NCBI RefSeq assembly: GCF_014207435.1
Contig: NZ_JACHGH010000009.1
Location: 75,885-139,884, forward strand
From: Salirhabdus euzebyi
GTDB taxonomy: Bacteria; Bacillota; Bacilli; Bacillales; Alkalibacillaceae
DNA length: 64,000 nt
Direction: 5' to 3'
This document shows positions 28,268 to 36,341 of this stretch, in pieces; the stretch's first letter is position 1, and every line of letters begins with the position of its first letter. The notes below the pieces were generated by a model. It ran no database searches. It had not been told where the DNA came from and was given only the letters and a program-made list of their open reading frames with translations. Made by a program: the position numbers and the translations under genes.

Positions 28268-29566
28268 TTGTTAGACAAAAAGGTAAAAGTAGGTCTAATG
28301 GGTATGGGGACGGTTGGAACAGGGGTGTTACGCTTAATTGAGGGGCATCAAGCAGACTTGCTCCATCAAACAGGTGTACAAATAGAAGTAGTGAAAATAT
28401 TAGTTCAAGATCCATCGAAAAGAAGAAATTTTGATGTGGATTCTGATCTTTTAACAGATGACCCATATAGTCTTTTACAAGATCCTAAAATTGATGTCAT
28501 TGTAGAGGTTATGGGTGGAATTGATCAAACGAAGGAATATGTATTAGAGGCATTAGAACATGGAAAGCATGTTATAACAGCAAATAAAGACTTGATGGCT
28601 GTTCATGGGGCAGAGTTACTTCAAAAAGCTGCTGGTAAAGGCTGTGACTTATTTTATGAAGCTAGTGTTGCAGGAGGAATCCCAATCCTAAGGGCACTTG
28701 TTGAAGGCTTTTCCTCTGACCGCATTACTAAAATGATGGGCATTGTAAATGGGACTTCTAATTATATTTTGACTAAAATGAGCCAGGAAGGTCAGTCATA
28801 CGAGAAAGCATTAAAGGAAGCGCAAGAATTAGGTTATGCGGAAGCTGATCCGGCGGCTGATGTTGGGGGCTTAGATGCAGCTAGAAAAATGTCTATTTTA
28901 AGTACCCTTGGCTTTCATGTCGGAATGAACCTGGAGGAAGTAAATTGCCAAGGGATTACCGATGTATCGTTAGATGATATGAAATATGGTGATCGATTAG
29001 GCTATACGATAAAACTAATAGGGATTGCTAAACAAGACGATGAGTTAATAGAGGTTAGTGTCCAACCAACAATGATTGAAAAAACGCATCCACTTGCATC
29101 GGTTAATGGTGTGTTTAACGCTGTTTATGTTTATGGAGAAGCGGTTGGTGAAACGATGTTTTATGGTCCAGGTGCGGGTGAGTTACCTACAGCAAATGCA
29201 GTTGTTTCCGATCTTGTTACGGTAGTAAAAAATATGAAGTTAGGTGTAAATGGAAGAGGCATGGTTGCACCATATAAAGAAAAAAAATTAAAAACGGAAG
29301 AAGAAATATGGTCTAAATATTTTGTTCGACTTATTGTAAATGATGAAAGTGGTGTTTTAGCACAAATTACAAAAAGTCTTGCTACTCATCATGTAAGTAT
29401 AGAGCAAGTTATTCAAAAGCCACACCATTCCGAAAATAAAGCAGAATTAATAATGGTAACGCATAACTCTTCTAAAAAAAGTGTAGAAGGTGTTTTGAAA
29501 GAGTTGGAAGGTTTAGCTGCTATTGAAAAAATTAAAAGCGTTTATCGAGTAGAAGGTAGTGAATAA
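28268..29566 (+). CDS. hom: Homoserine dehydrogenase
   Basis: Reduces aspartate semialdehyde to homoserine for threonine and methionine. 432 aa: N-terminal NAD(P) Rossmann domain (GLMGMGTVGTGVLRL), catalytic domain with MGIVNGTSNYILTKM and the active-site region YAEADPAADVGGLDA, and a C-terminal ACT domain (about 350-430) for feedback by amino acids. I chose the TTG at 28268 with AAAGGG 9 bases upstream; a GTG at 28259 would add three residues. Unlike B. subtilis hom-thrC-thrB, no threonine genes follow; a terminator closes the gene. Confidence 0.95.
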   Translation: MLDKKVKVGLMGMGTVGTGVLRLIEGHQADLLHQTGVQIEVVKILVQDPSKRRNFDVDSDLLTDDPYSLLQDPKIDVIVEVMGGIDQTKEYVLEALEHGKHVITANKDLMAVHGAELLQKAAGKGCDLFYEASVAGGIPILRALVEGFSSDRITKMMGIVNGTSNYILTKMSQEGQSYEKALKEAQELGYAEADPAADVGGLDAARKMSILSTLGFHVGMNLEEVNCQGITDVSLDDMKYGDRLGYTIKLIGIAKQDDELIEVSVQPTMIEKTHPLASVNGVFNAVYVYGEAVGETMFYGPGAGELPTANAVVSDLVTVVKNMKLGVNGRGMVAPYKEKKLKTEEEIWSKYFVRLIVNDESGVLAQITKSLATHHVSIEQVIQKPHHSENKAELIMVTHNSSKKSVEGVLKELEGLAAIEKIKSVYRVEGSE

Positions 29567-29594
29567 ATCGTCAATAAAATGTAATTACCTTTAA

Positions 29595-29636
29595 ATCCTT
29601 ACCTAATGTAACTTTAGGTGAGGTTTTTTTATTTTA
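29595..29636 (+). terminator. Terminator after hom
   Basis: 9-bp stem CTTACCTAA / TTAGGTGAG (one wobble), 7-base loop, then seven Ts. Confidence 0.85.
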
Positions 29637-29644
29637 ATCATAAA

Positions 29645-29694
29645 GTTACAAAAAGGTTACGGAGTATCATAAAAACTGTTACTTTTTTATAACC
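29645..29694 (+). promoter_or_regulatory. Helically phased GTTAC repeats before deacetylase gene
   Basis: GTTAC occurs at 29645, 29656 and 29678, spaced 11 and 22 bases, with TATAAC following at the next 11-base step. Repeats at one helical turn are typical operators of OmpR-family regulators; the pair TGTTAC-N5-TATAAC is one base off the WalR consensus TGTWAH-N5-TGTWAH. Similar repeats precede the NlpC/P60-like gene. Confidence 0.5.
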
Positions 29695-29752
29695 CTTTTC
29701 TTGCTAGAAAGGTTTATGATTTTACTAACATAAAGAGGAAAGGGATTTCGTG

Positions 29753-30628
29753 ATGGTACGTAAACATGATGAGATAATAATCAAAGCTTTTTTCATATTT
29801 TTTTGTTTAGCAACACTTCTATTTATTTTCAATATTATTCTAGTTTCCAAAACAAAAGCTATGATAACAGAAGATAGTGTTTTTAATGAAGTTGAGTTAC
29901 AGAAAGAATATTTTCAACTAGATCAAGAAATTAGAGAACTTAAAAAGATTAATTATGAAGCTAAACAATCCGTAAAGAAAAAATTAGATAAAGAAATTCC
30001 TGTTGAAAACAAGGTTAACAATAAAAGCTATAAGCAAAAAACCGTTTATATTACATTTGATGACGGGCCATCAAATAACACCGATGAATTACTGGAAGTG
30101 TTAAAAAGCTATCAGGCAAAAGCTACATTTTTTATGCTGGAGCCTAACATGAGAAAGTACCCAGATGCAACGAAAGCAATAATTAGAGATGGACATGTGC
30201 CTGGTCTACATGGAGTTTCCCATAATAAACAGAAATTCTATGAATCAAAAAATAGTGTAATTTCTGAAATGAAACAGACACAAGTTACGCTTAAAAGTAT
30301 TACGGGGATAAGTAGTAATTTAATAAGAACGCCTTATGGTTCTTCTCCTCATTTAACATCCTCTCAATTAGACGAGTGTGTATTAAATGGATTTATAGTA
30401 TGGGATTGGACGATTGATAGTGAAGACTGGAAATACAAAAAAGGAGAATATGTGCAAAAGGTCATACATGAATTGAAATCATTTTCATCTATTGAAAAAC
30501 CAGTTGTTATCTTACTCCACGATAAAAAAACTACTATAGACTATTTACCAAACTTATTATCTTATTTGGATAAAGAAGATTATGAGCTAGACGCTATGAA
30601 TGAACAAATGAATCCTTATCATTTTTGA
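29753..30628 (+). CDS. Membrane-anchored polysaccharide deacetylase
   Basis: 291 aa. N-terminal transmembrane anchor about 10-33, coiled linker, then a NodB domain from about residue 95. Motifs: MT1 TFDDGPS, MT2 HGVSH (Gly where Ser/Thr is usual), MT3 RTPYGSS, MT4 DWTIDSEDW, MT5 ILLHD. All metal and catalytic residues are present, so it should deacetylate peptidoglycan GlcNAc or a similar glycan outside the membrane. A GTG at 29750 and ATG at 29753 compete; spacing from AGGAAAGGG favours the ATG. It is the first gene of the envelope locus and precedes the sigma factor by 31 bases, so the two are probably co-transcribed. Confidence 0.9.
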   Translation: MVRKHDEIIIKAFFIFFCLATLLFIFNIILVSKTKAMITEDSVFNEVELQKEYFQLDQEIRELKKINYEAKQSVKKKLDKEIPVENKVNNKSYKQKTVYITFDDGPSNNTDELLEVLKSYQAKATFFMLEPNMRKYPDATKAIIRDGHVPGLHGVSHNKQKFYESKNSVISEMKQTQVTLKSITGISSNLIRTPYGSSPHLTSSQLDECVLNGFIVWDWTIDSEDWKYKKGEYVQKVIHELKSFSSIEKPVVILLHDKKTTIDYLPNLLSYLDKEDYELDAMNEQMNPYHF

Positions 30629-30659
30629 TGAAAATAAAAAAATAAATGGAGCGAGCAAA

Positions 30660-31208
30660 ATGGAAAGATCTATAGACGATTTATATAAACAGTACAACAA
30701 AGACCTTTTTAAGTTTTTAATGTATATGGGAGTAAACAAGGAACAAGCGGAGGATTTAGTACAAGATGTCTTTTTGCGAGTGCTTAAAGCTCAAGATGAT
30801 TGCCAAAAAGTAAATAATGAAAAAACGTGGTTATTTACGATTGCGAGAAATATAGTAATTGATCACTTTAGAAAACAAGGCAAACGGAAAAATTATCAAT
30901 ACGACTATTATTATTTTGAAAATGAATTAAGGGATTACCAGCCTCAACCCGAGGAACTGACCATTCAAAAAGAAGAACTTTGCTGGATATATCGATGTTT
31001 GGATTATTGCACAGTCGATCAAAGAAAAGTAATTATTCTTCGTTATTTAAATGAGCTTCCCATAGCAGAAGCGTCAAAGTGCTTAGGATGGACAGAAAGT
31101 AAGGTAAAAACAACCCAGCATCGAGCACTAAAGATTTTAAAATGTTATATGGAAAAAGAAAAAGCAGGCGAGTCCTTAATAGGGGCCAATTACATGCTAC
31201 CAGCTTAA
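30660..31208 (+). CDS. ECF-type RNA polymerase sigma factor, SigX-like
   Basis: 182 aa. Region 2 is at the N-terminus (about 8-75, with QAEDLVQDVFLRV and TWLFTIARNIVIDHFR) and region 4 at about 115-170 (EASKCLGWTESKVKTTQHRALK); region 3 is missing, as in ECF sigmas. A GGAGCGAGC precedes the ATG. B. subtilis SigX has a membrane anti-sigma gene right after it. Here none follows: the next genes are a response regulator and kinase, so activity control must be by another route. Short tail of about 15 residues after region 4. Confidence 0.9.
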   Translation: MERSIDDLYKQYNKDLFKFLMYMGVNKEQAEDLVQDVFLRVLKAQDDCQKVNNEKTWLFTIARNIVIDHFRKQGKRKNYQYDYYYFENELRDYQPQPEELTIQKEELCWIYRCLDYCTVDQRKVIILRYLNELPIAEASKCLGWTESKVKTTQHRALKILKCYMEKEKAGESLIGANYMLPA

Positions 31209-31337
31209 GAATCGATCGGTTTTGGTTTAATCTTTCTACTAGATGAAACAGTCAAGATTAACTTTTTATTCCATAAATAGTATGAATGTGTAATATTGAA
31301 AGTAGATGTGAAATTTTAAATCGTGAGGTTGAAGGAA

Positions 31338-32033
31338 ATGGATGAAGGAAAAATATTAGTAGTAGAAGATGAGGAACCGATACGTAAACTCGTAATTTTT
31401 AATTTGGTACGATCTAATTTTGAAGTACTTGAAGCGGGAGATGGTAGAGAAGCTTTACAGATTATTAAAGAAAATACACCTTCATTAGTAGTTCTGGATT
31501 TAATGCTGCCAGATATGGACGGTTTTGAAATTTGTTCGAGGATTAGAGTAGATTATCCTAATTTGCCCATTATTATAGTCTCCGCTAAAGGTCAAGATAT
31601 GGAAAAAATTATGGGGCTAGAGTTAGGAGCCGATGACTATATTGTTAAACCTTTTAATCCTCTAGAATTGGTGGCACGTATCCGGTCCGTTTTAAGACGA
31701 ACTAATCCTGAACCCGATATGTCAAAAAGTAACGAAATAAATATAGGTCCTTTTGTACTTCAAATGAAGACGCAGCGGGTATTTAAAAATAAGCAATTAC
31801 TCAAATTAACAGCTAGAGAATTTTATTTAATGAAGTTCTTTTTTGAAAAAGTAAATGAACCTATTACGAGAGATGAGCTGCTAGATGAAATTTGGGGATT
31901 AAACTACTTTGGTGATCCTAAAACAGTAGATGTTCACATTCGTAGACTAAGAGAAAAAATAGAAGATGACCCATCACAGCCTACCTTTCTGAAGACAGTT
32001 TGGGGTTATGGTTACTGTTTTCAGGGAGAGTGA
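31338..32033 (+). CDS. OmpR-family response regulator
   Basis: 231 aa. Receiver with VEDEEP, phosphoacceptor D54 in VVLDLMLPDMDG and VKPFNP; winged-helix domain ending KTVWGYGYCF. The ATG at 31338 is preferred, with GTGAGG 9 bases before; a GTG at 31323 is in frame. 129 bases separate it from the sigma gene, enough for its own promoter. The kinase gene starts 5 bases after the stop. Confidence 0.92.
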   Translation: MDEGKILVVEDEEPIRKLVIFNLVRSNFEVLEAGDGREALQIIKENTPSLVVLDLMLPDMDGFEICSRIRVDYPNLPIIIVSAKGQDMEKIMGLELGADDYIVKPFNPLELVARIRSVLRRTNPEPDMSKSNEINIGPFVLQMKTQRVFKNKQLLKLTAREFYLMKFFFEKVNEPITRDELLDEIWGLNYFGDPKTVDVHIRRLREKIEDDPSQPTFLKTVWGYGYCFQGE

Positions 32034-32038
32034 GCAAC

Positions 32039-33412
32039 ATGAAAAAAGGAATTAAGAGAAGAATTGTTTGGAGTTATTTATTGTTAATTATATTCTCTGT
32101 TGCCGTTTTTGAAGCGGTCATTATTTCTGCATTAATGGTCTATTATACAGGTGGAGTAAAACAGACTTTAAGGGATCAGGGTGCTATTTTCTCTTCCTTT
32201 TATGAGCGGGATTTAATTGAAGGAGAATTAGAAAATAAAGCTGAACAGTTACTATCTCAGTATAATTTTACCGTAAACGCACAAGTACAACTTATTGATA
32301 CAAAAGGGAATATACTGGCGGAAAACTACTCTAGTAATCAAAAAAATATTCTTTCTTTGAATGACGTGAAATTAGCGGTAAATGGAAAAAATGGCTTTTT
32401 AACTAGTAAAAAAATGGATGAGAAACTCCTGTCTGTTTCCTACCCTTTAAAATCTGGTAATACAACTTACGGAGTCATTAGGTTAACAACGAGTATGAAG
32501 CAAACGAACGATATATTAATTCAAAATTCTATTCTCCTCCTAATTGTAGGAGGAATTGTTATTTGTTTAGCTGCAGCACTAAGTTTATTTTTAACAAATT
32601 CGATTACGAAACCTATAACCACTATTACTAGGGCGGCTGAAAGAATAGCAGCGGGTAATTTTCAAACTAGAATTGAAAAAGTAAATGAAGATGAAATAGG
32701 AAAGCTGGCCGACACACTAAACTTTATGACGAAGGAAGTGGAAAGGCATGAACAGCTAAAAAATGAATTCATAGCATCTATTAGCCATGATTTAAGAACC
32801 CCCTTAACTTCCGTAAAAGGATGGGCAGTCACCTTACAAACGCTTACTGATGAAGAAGTTTTTAAAGAAGGACTTGAAATTATCACTAATGAAAGTGATC
32901 GTTTGAACGAAATGCTTAATGATTTATTGGATTTGTCTAGTTTAACTAGCGGTAAATTATCCTTCACATATGACACGGTTGTTTTACACTTGCTAATAAA
33001 ACAAGTTATTTTTCAGATGGAACCAAGAGCGAAGAGACAAAATGTAAAAATAATTGCTGATTTAGATGAAAGCATACTACATAGTAAATTGGATAAGAAT
33101 CGCTTAAAACAAGTATTTATAAATATATTCGATAACGCATTGAAGTTTACACCGATGGGAGGCAGAATTGTCTGTCGCCTTAAAAGAGAAGAAAATAATG
33201 CGATTATTCAATTAGAGGATACAGGCATAGGAATTTCAGATAAGGATCTGCCATTTGTGAAAGAGAAATTTTACAAAGGACAAACACCAGGATCTGGGAG
33301 TGGGCTTGGGTTAGCAATTTGCGAAGAAATAATAAAAGCACATCAAGGTACTTTTAAAATAACAAGTGAAGCAAGTAAGGGGACTTTAGTAGAAATTGTG
33401 TTACCTTTATAA
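32039..33412 (+). CDS. Sensor histidine kinase
   Basis: 457 aa. Transmembrane helices about 12-35 and 162-184 bracket an extracytoplasmic sensor of roughly 125 residues with a LIDTKGNIL segment typical of Cache/PAS-like folds. Then HAMP, HisKA with His250 (ISHDLRTPLTS) and an HATPase domain (NIFDNALKFTP, DTGIGI, GSGLGLAI). Architecture resembles PhoR/WalK-type envelope sensors without the cytoplasmic PAS. Forms a pair with the regulator just upstream. Confidence 0.93.
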   Translation: MKKGIKRRIVWSYLLLIIFSVAVFEAVIISALMVYYTGGVKQTLRDQGAIFSSFYERDLIEGELENKAEQLLSQYNFTVNAQVQLIDTKGNILAENYSSNQKNILSLNDVKLAVNGKNGFLTSKKMDEKLLSVSYPLKSGNTTYGVIRLTTSMKQTNDILIQNSILLLIVGGIVICLAAALSLFLTNSITKPITTITRAAERIAAGNFQTRIEKVNEDEIGKLADTLNFMTKEVERHEQLKNEFIASISHDLRTPLTSVKGWAVTLQTLTDEEVFKEGLEIITNESDRLNEMLNDLLDLSSLTSGKLSFTYDTVVLHLLIKQVIFQMEPRAKRQNVKIIADLDESILHSKLDKNRLKQVFINIFDNALKFTPMGGRIVCRLKREENNAIIQLEDTGIGISDKDLPFVKEKFYKGQTPGSGSGLGLAICEEIIKAHQGTFKITSEASKGTLVEIVLPL

Positions 33413-33442
33413 AATATTTTTAGAAGAGAGTAGGTTGAAAAT

Positions 33443-35119
33443 GTGAGGAAAAAACACTTCCTTATTTTTAATCTGTTAATTAGTTTAACCATGATAAGTA
33501 CTGGATGTGGGCTTTTACCTGAGCCGAGCACGTTAATTCAAGCACCTAAGTATGTTCATGCAACAACTGAAGTAGATGAAGATAAAACATTGCTTGCAAA
33601 AAAATACTTGCCAAATGGTACAGAATTAGCACAACCAAATGGTCCAGTAGGGGCTACAGGTGTTGTTGCTGGTGACATAGATGGGGATAACATAGATGAA
33701 CTAGTTGTTATTTATCACGCAAAAAGTAATGCAGCCCAAGCGGGATATTTCATTTTGAAAAAGCAGACGGATAATGAATGGCAAAAAGTATACTCAAAAA
33801 AAGGCTCAGGCTATGATATTAGCTGGGCGAATATTGTTGATGTGACCGGTGATGGTAAAAACGAGGTATTATTGGGATGGCAAATAGGAGTCTCAGCAGG
33901 GAATATGTTAGAAGTAAGTTCATGGGAAAATAATGAATTAAACTTAATTAGTAAGGTTAACTACTCAGAGATCGAAATTATATATTTGGAAGAACAACCA
34001 GTCCCTCGACTTGCTATTTGGAATAAAAATTTTGCCGATGTGTATGATGTTCAAGTTTTAAAATGGGGGAACTCCGATTTTATAGAGGATGTAGAAAACT
34101 ATCCATCCTACTTTACTAAGGTGTCTGATTATTATAAGAAGAGAATAGAGGAGATACCTGATGCTAGTTATTATTGGTATTACTTAGCAGAGGGATACTT
34201 AAATGCGAGAGAGCCAGAACTTGCTCTTTGGGCAATAAATAGAGGCTTATTATTAAAAACAACTATTCCATCTTATGAGGAGTTTACCGATCTAAAGATC
34301 AAGATAGAAGAACAGGTGTTAGCTGAAAATCGCACGATGATTCCTTATGATATAAAAAATGCGAACGTCATGCTAGAAATTCCAAGTGATTTACTTCCAT
34401 ATTTAGAAATAGAAGAACAAATACGTAATGACTTTTCCTACACTGTTTCTTTTATTCATAGTAAGGATAATAGTAAACAGTTATTGTTCTCTATTGAAGT
34501 CGATTACAAGGAAATTCCATCAGATGGTAAATCCTTGGAATTAGTCGAGGAAACGGACCATTTAAATTATTACATTAATAGAGGAGAACACAACCTTGTA
34601 AATGAGCAGGAAAGCATTGAAAAAATGATTACAAGTATGAAGGTTGGAACCCAGACGTCCTCTTATAAGAGTGTAGAAGAAGAAATGGTATTAAGTTCTG
34701 TAAGAGAAGCTTTTCTCACATACAATTATGTGATGAGTGGTGGCAAAATGCCTACCGGGATAATTGATACATTTACCTATAATAATATGGATTATCGTTA
34801 TTTGGGCAGTGACTTAGATACGAATGAAGAACTTTCCGAATATATGGGTGAATTATACACTAGTGACTCTATTCAATCTTTTATGAAACGAGTAAATATG
34901 ATAGAGTCTAAGGGGAAGCTAGCTTATCCCAATGCTGATATTGGCTCGATGTCTAACTATGATAGAGCTACAATAGAATATAGTAAGGATAATGGTTTAG
35001 AGAAAGAGTTTTATATTCGCGTACCATTAGGAAACAGTTTAGCCTACAAGATTGTCCAAATCATATTTGAAAAAACGAATAACGGATGGAAAATATCATC
35101 TGAGCCAGGGTCTTTTTAG
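33443..35119 (+). CDS. Lipoprotein with FG-GAP/VCBS-like repeats
   Basis: 558 aa, GTG start. A signal peptide with lipobox STGC (Cys near 22) is followed by two calcium-binding-like loops of the FG-GAP type (GDIDGDNIDELVV near 80 and DVTGDGKNEVLLGW near 131), suggesting a partial beta-propeller, then a helical TPR-like stretch (about 225-290) and an unassigned C-terminal domain. Close coupling (30 bases) to the kinase suggests an accessory sensor or regulator, comparable in position to WalH/WalI beside WalK. That role is inference. Confidence 0.8.
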   Translation: MRKKHFLIFNLLISLTMISTGCGLLPEPSTLIQAPKYVHATTEVDEDKTLLAKKYLPNGTELAQPNGPVGATGVVAGDIDGDNIDELVVIYHAKSNAAQAGYFILKKQTDNEWQKVYSKKGSGYDISWANIVDVTGDGKNEVLLGWQIGVSAGNMLEVSSWENNELNLISKVNYSEIEIIYLEEQPVPRLAIWNKNFADVYDVQVLKWGNSDFIEDVENYPSYFTKVSDYYKKRIEEIPDASYYWYYLAEGYLNAREPELALWAINRGLLLKTTIPSYEEFTDLKIKIEEQVLAENRTMIPYDIKNANVMLEIPSDLLPYLEIEEQIRNDFSYTVSFIHSKDNSKQLLFSIEVDYKEIPSDGKSLELVEETDHLNYYINRGEHNLVNEQESIEKMITSMKVGTQTSSYKSVEEEMVLSSVREAFLTYNYVMSGGKMPTGIIDTFTYNNMDYRYLGSDLDTNEELSEYMGELYTSDSIQSFMKRVNMIESKGKLAYPNADIGSMSNYDRATIEYSKDNGLEKEFYIRVPLGNSLAYKIVQIIFEKTNNGWKISSEPGSF

Positions 35120-35186
35120 AGATGATGGTTGACATATTGAGTTGAAAGAAATCTTCATTTTAGGAGGTTTCTTTTTTTCTCCCTTC

Positions 35187-35214
35187 TTTAACGATTCTGT
35201 AACTATTTTTAACC
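35187..35214 (+). promoter_or_regulatory. Phased TAAC repeats before NlpC/P60-like gene
   Basis: TTTAAC-N5-TGTAAC-N4-TTTAAC: three half-sites on one helix face, an OmpR-family operator pattern related to WalR/PhoP sites and to the repeats at 29645. Confidence 0.45.
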
Positions 35215-35292
35215 TTTAAGAAACTTCTGAAAGAGTAAGATTAGCTACAATAAAATAGAAATAAACCTAATTAATAGAAAGTTGGTAATTGT

Positions 35293-35769
35293 ATGGTTAG
35301 TCAATCTATTAGAAAAAAATCATTTTTGGTTATGATTATTACTGTTATTATCGTGTGTTTTTCCGGTCTGTTTAGTATGGAGGCAAATGCAGGTTCTGTA
35401 TCAAAAGGGGATGTAGTAGTTAACTATGCAAAAAAAATAAATGGTGTCCCTTTCAAATATGGCGGGACGTCACCTAAGGGCTTTGACGCTTCTGGGTATA
35501 CGCAATATGTATTTTCCAAGAGTGTAAAAGTAAAGATTCCTAGAACCTCTGCTGATCAATATAAAGTCGGAAAAAGTGTAAAACTAAACAACTTAAAATA
35601 TGGAGATCTTGTCTTTTATAAAACGAATGGAAAGACTGTTTCTTTTGTTGGAATCTATATAGGAAATAAAAAGTTTATTTCAGCTACTTCCAAGGGTGTG
35701 AGAGTTCAATCAATGGAAATGAGCTACTGGAAAAACATCTATGTAGGTGCCAAAAGAATTGTCCAATAA
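35293..35769 (+). CDS. Secreted NlpC/P60-fold protein lacking catalytic residues
   Basis: 158 aa: signal peptide (about 1-33, ending NANA-like ANAG) and one NlpC/P60 domain. The fold motifs are well kept (GVPFKYGGTSPKGF, RTSADQYKVG, LKYGDLVFY, VGIYIG), but the catalytic positions are not: Cys of GFDCSG is Ala66, His of SHVGIYIG is Phe118, and the third residue (usually His in FIHA) is Ser130. Active relatives are D,L-endopeptidases of peptidoglycan. This one should bind but not cut, so an inhibitor, adaptor or sensor role is likely. No degeneration elsewhere, so it is not a pseudogene. Confidence 0.88.
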   Translation: MVSQSIRKKSFLVMIITVIIVCFSGLFSMEANAGSVSKGDVVVNYAKKINGVPFKYGGTSPKGFDASGYTQYVFSKSVKVKIPRTSADQYKVGKSVKLNNLKYGDLVFYKTNGKTVSFVGIYIGNKKFISATSKGVRVQSMEMSYWKNIYVGAKRIVQ

Positions 35770-35792
35770 AGGATAAGAATAGGAGTAAGTAG

Positions 35793-35897
35793 TTGAAACT
35801 ATTAAAAGAAATTTATCATTATATGGTTTATGTCCTTATCGGAATAGGAATTACAACCGTTTCAATGGTTATCATTTTGTTTCTTTTTTTAAATTAA
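35793..35897 (+). CDS. Small single-pass membrane protein, 34 aa
   Basis: TTG start with AGGAG 7 bases before it, 23 bases after the NlpC/P60-like stop. The peptide has a short basic N-terminus (MKLLKEIYHYM) and one long hydrophobic helix to the C-terminus. The ribosome binding site, composition and operon position support a real gene; function unknown. Confidence 0.6.
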   Translation: MKLLKEIYHYMVYVLIGIGITTVSMVIILFLFLN

Positions 35898-35898
35898 G

Positions 35899-35989
35899 CT
35901 CCCACGGGACAGCACGTGTCTAAAGCCCACTCAGCAGGATTTTCTACGAGGAGACCTGAGGTGGAAAGCGAAGTATTATACAGAAGCGG
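35899..35989 (+). repeat. Dispersed intergenic repeat, copy 2
   Basis: Shortened copy of the element at 57437-57550: shares CAGCACGTGTCT, the TTTTCTACGAGGA block, CTGAGG and the end CAGAAGCGG. It begins right after the stop of the 34-aa ORF. Confidence 0.8.
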
Positions 35990-36092
35990 TATTTAAGCAC
36001 TTAACAGGTTCAGTGTATTTTTTCAACTAAAGTTACTGTCGTAAAGTAACTAAACAGCTAAAAGAACAACAACCTTATTAATAACACTCCCC

Positions 36093-36136
36093 AAAAGAAC
36101 AGCTTTTTAAGTAAATAGAAAAGCTGTTCTTTTTAT
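36093..36136 (+). terminator. Strong terminator
   Basis: 15-bp stem AAAAGAACAGCTTTT / AAAAGCTGTTCTTTT with T run; probably ends the envelope locus transcript. Confidence 0.85.
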
Positions 36137-36192
36137 ACTTTAAGAAAGTTTAACTTTGTTAAAGGATTAAAGTATAAGCTTTCACCATAAGG

Positions 36193-36216
36193 ACTTGGCG
36201 ACAAGCCAAGTTTTTC
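36193..36216 (+). terminator. Small terminator-like hairpin
   Basis: Stem ACTTGGC / GCCAAGT with 5-base loop and T5, in the otherwise empty leader of the AAC(3)-like gene. The rest of 36217-36341 holds only AT-rich promoter-like sequence. Confidence 0.6.
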
Positions 36217-36341
36217 TAATGAATGTGTAAATAATAAAAGGAGTGTATGATAGGATAAATAAAAAGAGAAGTATGTGTTAATGATTAAAGTTTTTATATA
36301 CTTCACCGCATTTTTACTAAGTAAAAAGGATGGGGAGACAT

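Noticed and set aside
35293..35769. Pseudogene
   Set aside because: Only catalytic positions differ; frame, signal peptide, binding site and structural motifs are intact.
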